Shown one piece after another: positions 36,273 through 44,267 of a stretch of DNA of 64,000 nt. Positions within the stretch are counted from its first letter, which is position 1. Every line of letters starts with the position of its first letter. This DNA is from Burkholderia anthina (GTDB lineage: Bacteria > Pseudomonadota > Gammaproteobacteria > Burkholderiales > Burkholderiaceae), in contig NZ_CABVLY010000007.1 of NCBI RefSeq assembly GCF_902498995.1, forward strand, positions 62,001-126,000, given 5' to 3'. The notes under the pieces were generated by a model, which searched no databases, was not told where the DNA came from, and was given only the letters and a program-made list of their open reading frames with translations. The translations under genes were made by a program, and so were the position numbers.

Positions 36273-36598
36273 GGCCGCTCCGGAGCGTTGCCGCCGTGCA
36301 GCGCGCCGAAGTGCCGCGCGAGATACAGGCCGAGCGCCAGCACGCCGAGGCCGGATGCGGCCGCGTCGACGGTACGCATCAGGTCGAAACGGCCGATCCG
36401 CCAAAGCAGCGCATAGCCGATCGCGAGATTGACGACGCCCCACACGACGTTCACGGTGGACGACGACAGGCCGCGGCCGGGCGGCGTCGCGAACGGCGTC
36501 TGGAACGGCTCGCCGCGCAGCCCGCTGACGAGATGCGGGACGGCATTCGCCAGGAAGGCGCCGCCGAAAAAACAGCACACGAGATGCAGGATGTTCAT
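36269..36598 (-). CDS. Small conserved-looking membrane protein
   Basis: Protein of 109 residues with about three membrane segments (LHLVCCFFGGAFLANAVPHLV, then VNVVWGVVNLAIGYALL, then GLGVLALGLYLA). I do not recognise the family. It starts two bases after the MarR gene stop and overlaps the MFS start (ATGA), so all three form one operon. A helper for the MFS exporter is plausible from the coupling, but nothing in the sequence shows it. Confidence 0.72.
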   Translation of the reverse strand: MNILHLVCCFFGGAFLANAVPHLVSGLRGEPFQTPFATPPGRGLSSSTVNVVWGVVNLAIGYALLWRIGRFDLMRTVDAAASGLGVLALGLYLARHFGALHGGNAPERP

Positions 36599-36600
36599 GT

Positions 36601-37104
36601 TCAGGCATGCCTCCCGCCGGGCAGGTCGGTCGGGCGCGCGGGCGCGCCGTCGTTGAATTCCGCGAGCCGCTGCAGCAGTTGCACGGCCGCCGCGAGTTCG
36701 GCCTGCTCGTGTGTCGACAGCTGCGCATGCAGCGCGCGGAACAGCCAGTCGTCCTTGGCCGCGCGGTTGGCCTGCAGCCGCTCGCGGAACGCGGGCGTGA
36801 GCGCGATAAGCGTCTGCCGGCCGTCGGTCGGATCGGGTGCGCCGCTGACGGCGCCCATCGACTCCAGTGTCGCCACCGTCATGCGCATCGACTGCGGCCG
36901 CACGCTTTCGGCACGCGCGAGCGCGGAAACGGTCGCCGCGCCGTCGCGATCGAGACGCAGCAGGACCGATTTCTGCGACGACGTCAGATCGTTCGGGTGG
37001 GTCTGCTCGCGCATCCGCCGCATCAGCTTGCTGACGGAGATGCGGAGTTCGCCGGCGAGTCCGGCCAGATGCAGCGCTTCGGGGGGCGAGGATGACGTGT
37101 TCAT
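36601..37104 (-). CDS. MarR family transcriptional regulator
   Basis: Winged-helix regulator of 167 residues. The MarR core is visible: LTSSQKSVLLRLDRDGAATVSALARAESVRP, quoted as SQKSVLLRLDRDGAATVS, then MTVATLESMGAVSGAPDPTDGRQTLIALT, quoted as DPTDGRQTLIALT (the wing). The ATG at 37104 is chosen over one six codons upstream because the shorter start is followed by typical N-terminal sequence. A nested palindrome lies 13-54 bases upstream of it and is the likely autoregulatory operator. It is the first gene of the MarR-membrane protein-MFS operon. Confidence 0.88.
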   Translation of the reverse strand: MNTSSSPPEALHLAGLAGELRISVSKLMRRMREQTHPNDLTSSQKSVLLRLDRDGAATVSALARAESVRPQSMRMTVATLESMGAVSGAPDPTDGRQTLIALTPAFRERLQANRAAKDDWLFRALHAQLSTHEQAELAAAVQLLQRLAEFNDGAPARPTDLPGGRHA

Positions 37105-37116
37105 GAATTCAAGATA

Positions 37117-37158
37117 GCACATCTACAGGAAAACTGTACAGTTAAGCTGTAGATGTGC
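37117..37158. promoter_or_regulatory. Nested palindromic operator upstream of marR
   Basis: A 12-bp perfect inverted repeat, GCACATCTACAG (37117-37128) and CTGTAGATGTGC (37147-37158), encloses a second perfect 12-base palindrome, AACTGTACAGTT (37132-37143). Both are centred on the same point (between 37137 and 37138). The CTGTA core therefore occurs four times. It sits between the divergent MarR operon and the cupin gene, exactly where a MarR dimer would repress one or both. Confidence 0.75.
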
Positions 37159-37273
37159 CCTCGGGGGTGGCGCGTGACCGGTCCATCGGCGCCGCACGCA
37201 ATCCGCCCCCGTTCTTCGGCCCGATCCGGCTCTGCGATAATGCGGGCTTCCCGTTCCCGCACAGCCTTCCGCC

Positions 37274-37765
37274 ATGACGCAGCCGTCCGCCCCGCTTCCC
37301 ACCGACCTGCCGCCGATTTCGTGCCTGCCCGGCGATGCGTTGCCGTGGCTGCCGATGAGCGCGGACCTGCCGGGGCTCGCGATCAAGTATCTGCATATCA
37401 ATGCGGCCGAAGACACGCTGACCGCGCTGCTGAAGATGCCGGCCGGCGGCACGCTGCCGCGCCATCGTCACGACGGCGAGGTGTTCGTCCATACGTTGCA
37501 GGGGGCGTGGCGCTACCTCGAGTACGACTGGATCGCGCAGGCCGGCTCGACGGTGCTCGAACCGGCCGGCTCGGTTCACACGCCGGAAACGCTCGGCGCG
37601 CCCGGCGAAGACGTGATCACGCTCAACGTGATGCGCGGCGATCTGGTGCTGCTCGACGACGATGGCCGTGAGACCGCGCGCGAGAATTGCCGGGTCGCGC
37701 TGTTGCGTCAGCGCAAGCATGCGCGCACGGCGCCGAACGACGCGGCGCCGTTCGTCACGCGCTGA
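37274..37765 (+). CDS. Cupin-fold protein (2,4'-dihydroxyacetophenone dioxygenase-like)
   Basis: Cytosolic protein of 163 residues with one cupin barrel. The metal motif reads GGTLPRHRHDGEVFVHTLQG (two His, one Glu, then a later His), and the second half ends in PAGSVHTPETLG. It resembles the small cupin group annotated as 2,4'-dihydroxyacetophenone dioxygenase or ChrR-like. The ring-cleavage activity is uncertain and the metal is unknown. It is divergent from the MarR operon and shares the palindromic operator region; no ribosome site is strong. Confidence 0.65.
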   Translation: MTQPSAPLPTDLPPISCLPGDALPWLPMSADLPGLAIKYLHINAAEDTLTALLKMPAGGTLPRHRHDGEVFVHTLQGAWRYLEYDWIAQAGSTVLEPAGSVHTPETLGAPGEDVITLNVMRGDLVLLDDDGRETARENCRVALLRQRKHARTAPNDAAPFVTR

Positions 37766-37807
37766 GCAACCGCGCAACCGGTTTCGGCCCGTTCGGGTTC
37801 GGGCGCT

Positions 37808-38030
37808 TCAGGCCATCTCGCGTTCGTCCCTGCGCCGAATCGCCAGCGACGGCACGCCGAAACCGCGCATGGATGCGTCGCGCAAACAGCGCCGGTCGCG
37901 AAAGCCGGCCGCCTTCGCGATCGCGTCGAGCGGATGCCGGCTCCGCTCGATCATCAGACGCGCGGCCTCGAGCCGCGGCCGCTCGATCGCCGTCGCCGGC
38001 AACTGCCCCGTTTTCAGCGTAAAGCCGTCG
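37808..38030 (-). pseudogene. Decayed 3' remnant of an AraC-type regulator gene
   Basis: Read leftward, the region encodes FTLKTGQLPATAIERPRLEAA, then ARLMIERSRHPLDAIAKAAGF and GFGVPSLAIRR. These correspond to the C-terminal AraC helix-turn-helix of GlxA/FtrA-type regulators. The DJ-1/PfpI-like N-terminal 200 residues are missing, and only about 60-70 residues remain, with the recognition region partly altered (RDRRCLRDASMRGFG). I read it as a gene fragment between the cupin gene and the diguanylate cyclase. Confidence 0.6.
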
Positions 38031-38228
38031 ATTCGAATGGCGTCGATGGCATGCGAGCCGCCGCTGCCGCGATGCCCCGACGTCACCGCGTTTCGCACCA
38101 TCCCCGGCGCGTTCCGACCCGCTTGCCATGCCCTCCCCGCAACAGTAATCTCTACGATTGCAGTTTCCGGAGTTGCGCTCCGGCATTCGTCCGATCATCG
38201 GCGCTATCGACCGTTGCGAAATTCGACC

Positions 38229-40046
38229 ATGCGGTTCCGTATGTTCACCACCGGGGCCGGCGACGCGCCTGGCCCTTCCAGCGTGCCCGCCGATGGCCGG
38301 CCCGCGTTTGCGCCGTTACCCGAGCTGGAAACCCTGTGCCGGATCGCACGTGCGCAGGTCGGCGCGGCCGGCGCGCTGGTCGTGCACGGAGAGGCCGGCG
38401 CGCAATGCGTGCTCGCGTTCGACGGAACGCTGCCCGCGTCGCTGCCTCCCGTGTTGTTCCCGCCTCAGGTCGCCCGCACCGCCCACACCACCCACATCGC
38501 CCGCACGTCGCCTGTCGGCAGACGATTCGTCGCGCCCGATGCGAGCGCGCATGCGCGTCACGCACCGCACATCGCCGCAGCCTGCGACCTGATCGCGCCG
38601 GACGGTGCGCGCCTCGGCGCGCTGTGCGTCGTGAGCGACGGCGACTTCGCGCTCGACATCGCGCAACGCACCCTCCTGGACGATCTGGCCACGCTGGCGG
38701 AACATGCGATCGGCCGCGCAATCTCGGAAGCCGCGCTGCGGGAACGGCTCGGCGCGATCGAGGAACACAGCGCGCTGACCACGCTGGCGCTGACGGAAAG
38801 CGGCACCGGCGTCTGGGATCGCAACGTGGAAACCGGCGAAATTCATTACTCGGCGGCATGGAAGGCGCTGCTCGGCTACGCGCCGCACGAGCTGACCAGC
38901 CGCATCGAGGACGCGTACGAACGACTGCACCCGGACGACGTCGACGACGTGAAGGCGACGATGCTCGCGCATTTCGAGAGCCGGACCGACAGCTACGCGG
39001 TCGAGCACCGCATCCGCTGCAAGGACGGCGCGTACAAATGGATCTGCAGCCGCGGCAAGGTCATCGCGCGCGACGACAACGGCCGCGCGTTGCGCATGGT
39101 CGGCACGACCACCGACATCACCGCGCTGCGCGAGCTCGCCGACCGGCTGCGCGATTCCGCCACGCTCGTCACGAGCCTGACCGACCAGGTGCCGGGCCTC
39201 GTGTTCAAGCTGCGCCAGGCGGCCGACGGCCGCCGCTTCTTTTCGTATGCGAGTGCCGGTGTGCGCGACATCTACGAGCTGACGCCCGAACAGATCGCCG
39301 GCGACGCGGATGCGGTCGAAACCCGGATCCATCCGGCCGATCTGGCCGCGTACCGTCAGTCGCTGCAAGCGTCGGCGGAGCGGCTGACGCCGTGGCGGCT
39401 CGAATATCGGGTGATGCTGCCGGATCAGGGCCTGCGCTGGCGCGAAGGCGACGCGCGCCCGCAGCGCACGCCCGACGGCGGCACGGTGTGGCACGGCTTC
39501 ATCACGGACGCGACGGAGCGCAAGCACATCGAGGCCGAACTGCACCGGATGGCGACGACCGATCATCTGACCCAGTTGCCGAACCGCCACGCGTTCATGC
39601 GGCAAAGCGAGGCCGTGTTGCGCGGCGTGCGCGCGACCGGCCAGGACGCCGCGGTGCTGATGCTCGATCTCGACCACTTCAAGGCGCTGAACGACCGCTG
39701 GGGCCATCCGCTCGGCGACCGCGCGCTCCGCCATTTCGCGCGGCTGCTGCTCGCGGAGATCGGGCCGGACGACATCGTCGGGCGCATCGGCGGCGAGGAA
39801 TTCGCGATCGTGCTGCCGCGCGCGGGGGTCGACGCGGCGTTCGCGCTCGCGCTGAGCGTGCAGCGGCGCGCGGCCGACACGCGGCTCATGCACGAGGATC
39901 AGCGCGTCGCGCTGACGGTCAGCATCGGGATCGACGCGATGCGGATGTCCGACTTCGGCGCGTACCAGTCGCTGTCGCGTGCCGACAAGGCGCTGTACGT
40001 CGCGAAAGAACACGGCCGCAACCGGATCGAGGTCTATCGGGCGTAG
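38229..40046 (+). CDS. PAS-GGDEF diguanylate cyclase
   Basis: Putative cyclic-di-GMP synthase of 605 residues. An N-terminal GAF-like region (about residues 30-180) is followed by two PAS domains: the first has SGTGVWDRNVETGEIHYSAAWKALLGY and a C-terminal PAC segment EHRIRCKDGAYKWICSRGKV (each quoted in part), the second begins near LTDQVPGLVFKLRQ. The GGDEF domain spans about residues 440-605, with the catalytic GGEEF at 521-525. The RxxD inhibitory site that normally precedes it is absent (GPDD at that position), so feedback inhibition by product is probably missing. Start ATG at 38229 has no strong ribosome site. Confidence 0.87.
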   Translation: MRFRMFTTGAGDAPGPSSVPADGRPAFAPLPELETLCRIARAQVGAAGALVVHGEAGAQCVLAFDGTLPASLPPVLFPPQVARTAHTTHIARTSPVGRRFVAPDASAHARHAPHIAAACDLIAPDGARLGALCVVSDGDFALDIAQRTLLDDLATLAEHAIGRAISEAALRERLGAIEEHSALTTLALTESGTGVWDRNVETGEIHYSAAWKALLGYAPHELTSRIEDAYERLHPDDVDDVKATMLAHFESRTDSYAVEHRIRCKDGAYKWICSRGKVIARDDNGRALRMVGTTTDITALRELADRLRDSATLVTSLTDQVPGLVFKLRQAADGRRFFSYASAGVRDIYELTPEQIAGDADAVETRIHPADLAAYRQSLQASAERLTPWRLEYRVMLPDQGLRWREGDARPQRTPDGGTVWHGFITDATERKHIEAELHRMATTDHLTQLPNRHAFMRQSEAVLRGVRATGQDAAVLMLDLDHFKALNDRWGHPLGDRALRHFARLLLAEIGPDDIVGRIGGEEFAIVLPRAGVDAAFALALSVQRRAADTRLMHEDQRVALTVSIGIDAMRMSDFGAYQSLSRADKALYVAKEHGRNRIEVYRA

Positions 40047-40106
40047 CCGCGCGCCGCCGTTCGCGCGGCCCGCCGACGGGTCGCGCCGTCGCTCACGCCC
40101 CCAACG

Positions 40107-41450
40107 CTACGATTGCGCCGCCTCGCGCGGCGTGGCGCGCACGCCCAGCAGCATCGCGACCGCGCACGCGGCCAGCAGCGCCGCGATCATCAGCATGGCC
40201 GGATCCATGCCGCCGGTTCGCGTGCGGATCACCCCGACGATCCACGGCGTGATCATCCCGCTCGACACGCCGATACTGCTGATCAGCGCGATCCCGCCGG
40301 CCGCGCCGGCGCCCGCGAAATACGCGGACGGCACAGCCCAGAACACCGGATGCGCGGCGAAGATCAGCATGGCCGCGATCGACAGCAGCGCCATCATCGC
40401 GACGATGCTCTGCAGATGCAGCGTCAGCAACGCCAGCGCCACCGCGCCGCCGAACGCGCACGCGGCGAAGTGCCGGCGCCGTTCGCGCTTGCGGTCCGAA
40501 CGCCGCGCGATCGCGATCAGGCCGGCCGCGCCGACCGCGTTCGGCACGATCGACAGCAGGCTGATCTGCACGACGTCGTGAATCCCGAATTCGCGAATCA
40601 TCAAAGGCATCCAGAACAGCAGCATCAGCAGCGCGGTCGTCAGCGAGAAATAGATGAACGCGAACAGGTAGGTGCGCGGCTCGGCCAGCACCTGCCGCAG
40701 CGACCCGGCCACATGCGCGGGTGCGCCGGCGCGATCGGCGGCAAGATCGGCCGCCAGCCGTTGCCGGTCGTCGTCGGACAGCCAGCGTGCGTGCTCGGGA
40801 CGGTCGCACAGCCAGAACCACGCGATCACGCCGAGCAGGATCGCGGGCGCGCCTTCGATCGCGAACATCCATTGCCAGCCGTGCAGCCCGAGCACGCCGG
40901 ACATCCCGCGCATCAGCCAGCCCGACAGCAGCCCGCCGATCATCCCGGCCACCGCGACGCCCGCATAGAAGATCGACAGCACCGACGCGCGCCGGCGCGC
41001 CGGATACCAGTACGTCAGGTAGAACACGACGCCCGGGAAGAAGCCGGCTTCGAACAGCCCGAGCAGGAAGCGCAGCACGTAGAAATGCTTCGCGCTGTCG
41101 ACGGTGATCATCGCGACCGACACCGCGCCCCACAGGAACATGATCCGCGCGAACGTCCGGCGCGCGCCGAAGCGGCGCAGCAGCGCGTTGCTCGGCACCT
41201 CGAACAGCACGTAGCCGACGAAGAACAGCACCGCGCCGAGGCTGTACATCGCGTCGGTCAGGCCGAGATCCTGCCGCATCTGCAACTGCGCGAAGCCGAT
41301 GTTGCTGCGGTCGAGGATCGACACGATGTAGCAGATGAACAGGAACGGCACGATCCGCATGCCGATGCGGCGATACAGCGCGTCGTTGTCCGACGCGCGG
41401 GAACCGGACGCGACCGCTTGCGCGGCGTCCGCTTGAAGAGGGGCTGACAT
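40107..41450 (-). CDS. MFS transporter, ACS type (first of a paralogous pair)
   Basis: Inner-membrane carrier of 447 residues, about 12 helices. ACS markers are VPFLFICYIVSILDRSNIGFA and GLHGWQWMFAIEGAPAI. The latter run is identical in the neighbouring paralogue. GGAGACG lies about nine bases before the ATG. Imported substrates of this family are organic acids such as phthalate, glucarate or tartrate. It lies 109 bases downstream of the second ACS gene on the same strand, likely in the same transcription unit. Confidence 0.87.
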   Translation of the reverse strand: MSAPLQADAAQAVASGSRASDNDALYRRIGMRIVPFLFICYIVSILDRSNIGFAQLQMRQDLGLTDAMYSLGAVLFFVGYVLFEVPSNALLRRFGARRTFARIMFLWGAVSVAMITVDSAKHFYVLRFLLGLFEAGFFPGVVFYLTYWYPARRRASVLSIFYAGVAVAGMIGGLLSGWLMRGMSGVLGLHGWQWMFAIEGAPAILLGVIAWFWLCDRPEHARWLSDDDRQRLAADLAADRAGAPAHVAGSLRQVLAEPRTYLFAFIYFSLTTALLMLLFWMPLMIREFGIHDVVQISLLSIVPNAVGAAGLIAIARRSDRKRERRRHFAACAFGGAVALALLTLHLQSIVAMMALLSIAAMLIFAAHPVFWAVPSAYFAGAGAAGGIALISSIGVSSGMITPWIVGVIRTRTGGMDPAMLMIAALLAACAVAMLLGVRATPREAAQS

Positions 41451-41559
41451 CGATCGTCTCCTCGATGGATGCGAATGCAGGGTACGAATACCGGGTACGA
41501 ATGCGGGCCGGAAAATCGAACGCCGGTCGCCGCCGCCCGCCGGCAGCGACCGGCCGCGT

Positions 41560-42948
41560 TCAGTCGCGCGACACGGGTTCGCCTTTCACGCCGAGCATCA
41601 GCGCGGCGCCGCTCAGCGCGAGCAGTGCGGCGAGCAGGTACACGGCGAGATCCATGCTGCCGGTGTGCGTGCGGATCATCCCGATCACCCACGGGCTGAC
41701 GATGCCGCTCGTGATCCCGATGCTGCTGATCAGCGCGATCCCGGCCGCGGCCGCGTTGCCCGACAGGTAGCGGGTCGGCACGGCCCAGAAGATCGGCAGC
41801 GCGGCGAAGATCAGCGTCGCCGCGATCGACAGGCACGCGAGCATCGCCGCGAAGCTGTGCAGATGCAGCGTCAAGGCCGCGAGCGCGAGTCCGCCGCCGA
41901 TCGTGCAGCACGCGAAATGCTTGCGGCGTTCGCCGGTGCGGTCCGAGTGACGCGCGATCAGGATCAGGCCCACCGCGCCGACCGCGTTCGGCACGACCGT
42001 ATACAGGCTCACGGCCACGACATCGGTCACGCCGAAGTCGCGGATCATCAGCGGCATCCAGAAATTGAGCGTCAGCGACGCGCAGGTCAGCGCGAAATAG
42101 ACGAACGCGAACAGGTAGACGCGCGGATTCGCGAGCGCGGCCGCCACGCTGCGCGCGTCGTGCGCACCACGCGCGGCGCCGTGCGTGCGGCTGTCCGCGC
42201 ACAGGGCGGCCACCCGCGCCTTTTCGTCGGGCGCGAGCCACGCGGCGTCCTGCGGCCGGTCGACCAGATACGTGAACGCGAAGAACGCGAGCACGATGGC
42301 CGGCGCGCCTTCGATCGCGAACATCCACTGCCAGCCGTGCAGCCCGAACACGCCGCTCATGTCGCGCATGATCCAGCCCGACATCAGGCCGCCGAGCACG
42401 CCGGCGACCGCGACGCCCGCAAAGAACACCGAGATCGCCGCCGCGCGCCGGTTCGCGGGGAACCAGTAGGTCAGGTACAGCACGATGCCGGGGAAGAAGC
42501 CGGCCTCGAACACGCCGAGCAGGAAGCGCAGCACGTAGAAATGCGACGGCTGCGACACGAACATCATCCCGGTCGACGCGAGGCCCCACAGCAGCATGAT
42601 CCGCGTGAACGTGCGGCGCGCGCCGAAGCGGGCGAGCAGCATGTTGCTCGGCACTTCGCAGAACACGTAGCCGACGTAGAACACCGCGGCGCCGAGGCCG
42701 TACATCGCATCGCTGAAGCCGAGGTCGTGCTTCATCTGCAATTGCGCGAAGCCGATGTTGATGCGGTCGAGGAACGACACGACGTAGCAGAGGAACAGGA
42801 ACGGCACGATCCGCCATGCGATCTTGCGGAACAGCAGCGCGTCGCCGGATTCGGATCCGGACGCATAGGCGGAAGTCTCGTATGCGGAAGTCGACGCCGC
42901 GGCACTCGCGTGCGCGATCGTCGCTTCGGCGGGAAGCGATCGGGGCAT
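41560..42948 (-). CDS. MFS transporter, ACS type (second of a paralogous pair)
   Basis: Carrier of 462 residues closely related to the next gene on the same strand: both have GLHGWQWMFAIEGAPAI and the SFLDR(I)NIGFAQLQM first-helix region, and both share YVLRFLLG-FEAGFFPG. The N-terminus has about 35 extra Ala/Ser-rich residues. The ATG at 42948 is preceded by GGAGAGAC. It follows the MBL-fold gene after 182 bases including a hairpin. The substrate may be related to that of its paralogue. Confidence 0.87.
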   Translation of the reverse strand: MPRSLPAEATIAHASAAASTSAYETSAYASGSESGDALLFRKIAWRIVPFLFLCYVVSFLDRINIGFAQLQMKHDLGFSDAMYGLGAAVFYVGYVFCEVPSNMLLARFGARRTFTRIMLLWGLASTGMMFVSQPSHFYVLRFLLGVFEAGFFPGIVLYLTYWFPANRRAAAISVFFAGVAVAGVLGGLMSGWIMRDMSGVFGLHGWQWMFAIEGAPAIVLAFFAFTYLVDRPQDAAWLAPDEKARVAALCADSRTHGAARGAHDARSVAAALANPRVYLFAFVYFALTCASLTLNFWMPLMIRDFGVTDVVAVSLYTVVPNAVGAVGLILIARHSDRTGERRKHFACCTIGGGLALAALTLHLHSFAAMLACLSIAATLIFAALPIFWAVPTRYLSGNAAAAGIALISSIGITSGIVSPWVIGMIRTHTGSMDLAVYLLAALLALSGAALMLGVKGEPVSRD

Positions 42949-43090
42949 GTCTCTCTCCAAACGGGCCGCGCGAATCGAGCGCGCAGCAGTCTCCGAGGGC
43001 GTGCATGCGCCCTGCTTTCTTGTGAAACCGGAAATCGGCGCCGTGGGCCGCGGCACAACGCCGCCGCCATTCACGAGCCTTCAGAAGAAC

Positions 43091-43118
43091 GGCGGGACGT
43101 CCGCCCGGACGCCCCGCC
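43091..43118 (-). terminator. Stem-loop after the MBL-fold gene
   Basis: GGCGGGACGTCCG (43091-43103) pairs with CGGACGCCCCGCC (43106-43118) with a single mismatch and a two-base loop. On the leftward strand it lies 12 bases past the MBL-fold stop and is followed by a T-rich stretch (GTTCTTCTG). A probable intrinsic terminator, which would separate this gene from the two ACS genes. Confidence 0.6.
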
Positions 43119-43130
43119 GTCGTGACCCGC

Positions 43131-44090
43131 TCAGTCCTGCAGCGCGGCCCACATTTCCTTGTCGCGCTGCGCGGTCCAGATACGCGGATGCGTGATGCCG
43201 CTCGCCTCGTCGAACGCGCGCGACACGTCGAACGGCAGGCAGTGTTCGTAGATGAACACGTGGCCGAATTTCGGATCCATCGCTTCGCGCGTGAGCGCCA
43301 TCGACGCCTTCAGGTCGAGCTTGCGCTCCACCGCCTTGCGGCCCTGCGCGAGCAGCGTCGTCACGAAATCCTTCGTGTAGTCGAGGCCCTTGTTCACGTC
43401 GGCCGGATTCAGCAGCGCGGGGCCGCGGCCCGGCACGAGCTTCTCGGCGCCCAGCGCGCGCAGCGCCTCGAGCGTGGCCGGCCATTGTTCGAGCTGCGCG
43501 TCGCCGCAATAGCAGGCCGCGTCGTATTCGACGAGGTCGCCCGAGAACAGCACCTTTTGCGACGGCAGCCAGACGATCGTGTCGCCCTTCGTGTGGCCCG
43601 AGCCGACGTGCATGATCTTCACTTCGAGCTTGCCGAGGAACAGCGTGATCTCGCGCTCGAACACGAGCGTCGGCCACGTGAGGCCCGGCACCGTCTCGAC
43701 GCCCGCGAACAGGCGCGGGAAGCGTTCGATCTCCGACTTCATGTCGGCCTCGCCGCGCTCGACGATCATTTCGTACGTGCCGCGGCTCGCGATCACCTGC
43801 TGCGCGCCTTCGTCGAAATACGCCGATGCGCCGAGCACGCGCACCGCGTGGTAATGCGACAGCACCACGTGCTTGATCGGCTTGTCCGTCACGCTGCGGA
43901 TCTTCGCGATCAAGTCCTGCGCCATCGCGGGCGTCGCGGTCGTATCGACGATCAGCACGCTGTCGTCGCCGATGATCACGCCCGAGTTCGGGTCGCCTTC
44001 GGCGGTGTACGCGTATGCGTTCTCGGACAGCTTCGTCCAGGTGACCTTCTTCTCTTCCAGATCGGCTTGGGATGCGAATGCTTTGGCCAT
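43131..44090 (-). CDS. MBL-fold protein with altered HxHxDH motif
   Basis: Metallo-beta-lactamase-fold protein of 319 residues. The first metal motif, normally HxHxDH, reads SHYHAVR: H79 and H81 are present, while the Asp and third His are replaced by V83 and R84. Later ligands are kept: H166 in GSGHTKGDT and D185 in FSGDLVEYD. One metal site would therefore be complete and the second largely lost. Start ATG at 44090 is preferred over a TTG at 44153 without ribosome site. Divergent from the double-IclR regulator, 177 bases away. I infer a hydrolase with an unusual metal centre, possibly for a compound imported by the ACS pair. Confidence 0.72.
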   Translation of the reverse strand: MAKAFASQADLEEKKVTWTKLSENAYAYTAEGDPNSGVIIGDDSVLIVDTTATPAMAQDLIAKIRSVTDKPIKHVVLSHYHAVRVLGASAYFDEGAQQVIASRGTYEMIVERGEADMKSEIERFPRLFAGVETVPGLTWPTLVFEREITLFLGKLEVKIMHVGSGHTKGDTIVWLPSQKVLFSGDLVEYDAACYCGDAQLEQWPATLEALRALGAEKLVPGRGPALLNPADVNKGLDYTKDFVTTLLAQGRKAVERKLDLKASMALTREAMDPKFGHVFIYEHCLPFDVSRAFDEASGITHPRIWTAQRDKEMWAALQD

Positions 44091-44150
44091 GTGGCGTTCC
44101 GTGGCTGCGAGCCATGTGTTGAGGGGAGTGAGCGGATCATCGTCCTGCGC

Positions 44151-44172
44151 CAAATATTTGTCAATGGCAAAT
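44151..44172. promoter_or_regulatory. A/T-rich palindromes between MBL-fold gene and IclR regulator
   Basis: CAAATATTTG at 44151-44160 is a perfect palindrome, overlapping a second inverted pair ATTTG (44156-44160) and CAAAT (44168-44172). The surrounding stretch is A/T-rich and lies in the divergent gap, so it is a candidate operator for the IclR-type regulator. No binding is shown. Confidence 0.4.
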
Positions 44173-44267
44173 CTGCTTGCTATTGTTTAATACGGGTAAA
44201 CGTGCGGGCTGGCGCGGGAAATGGCGTCGGATACCATGCGGGGTTTCGTCAACGGAAGAATCATCGC

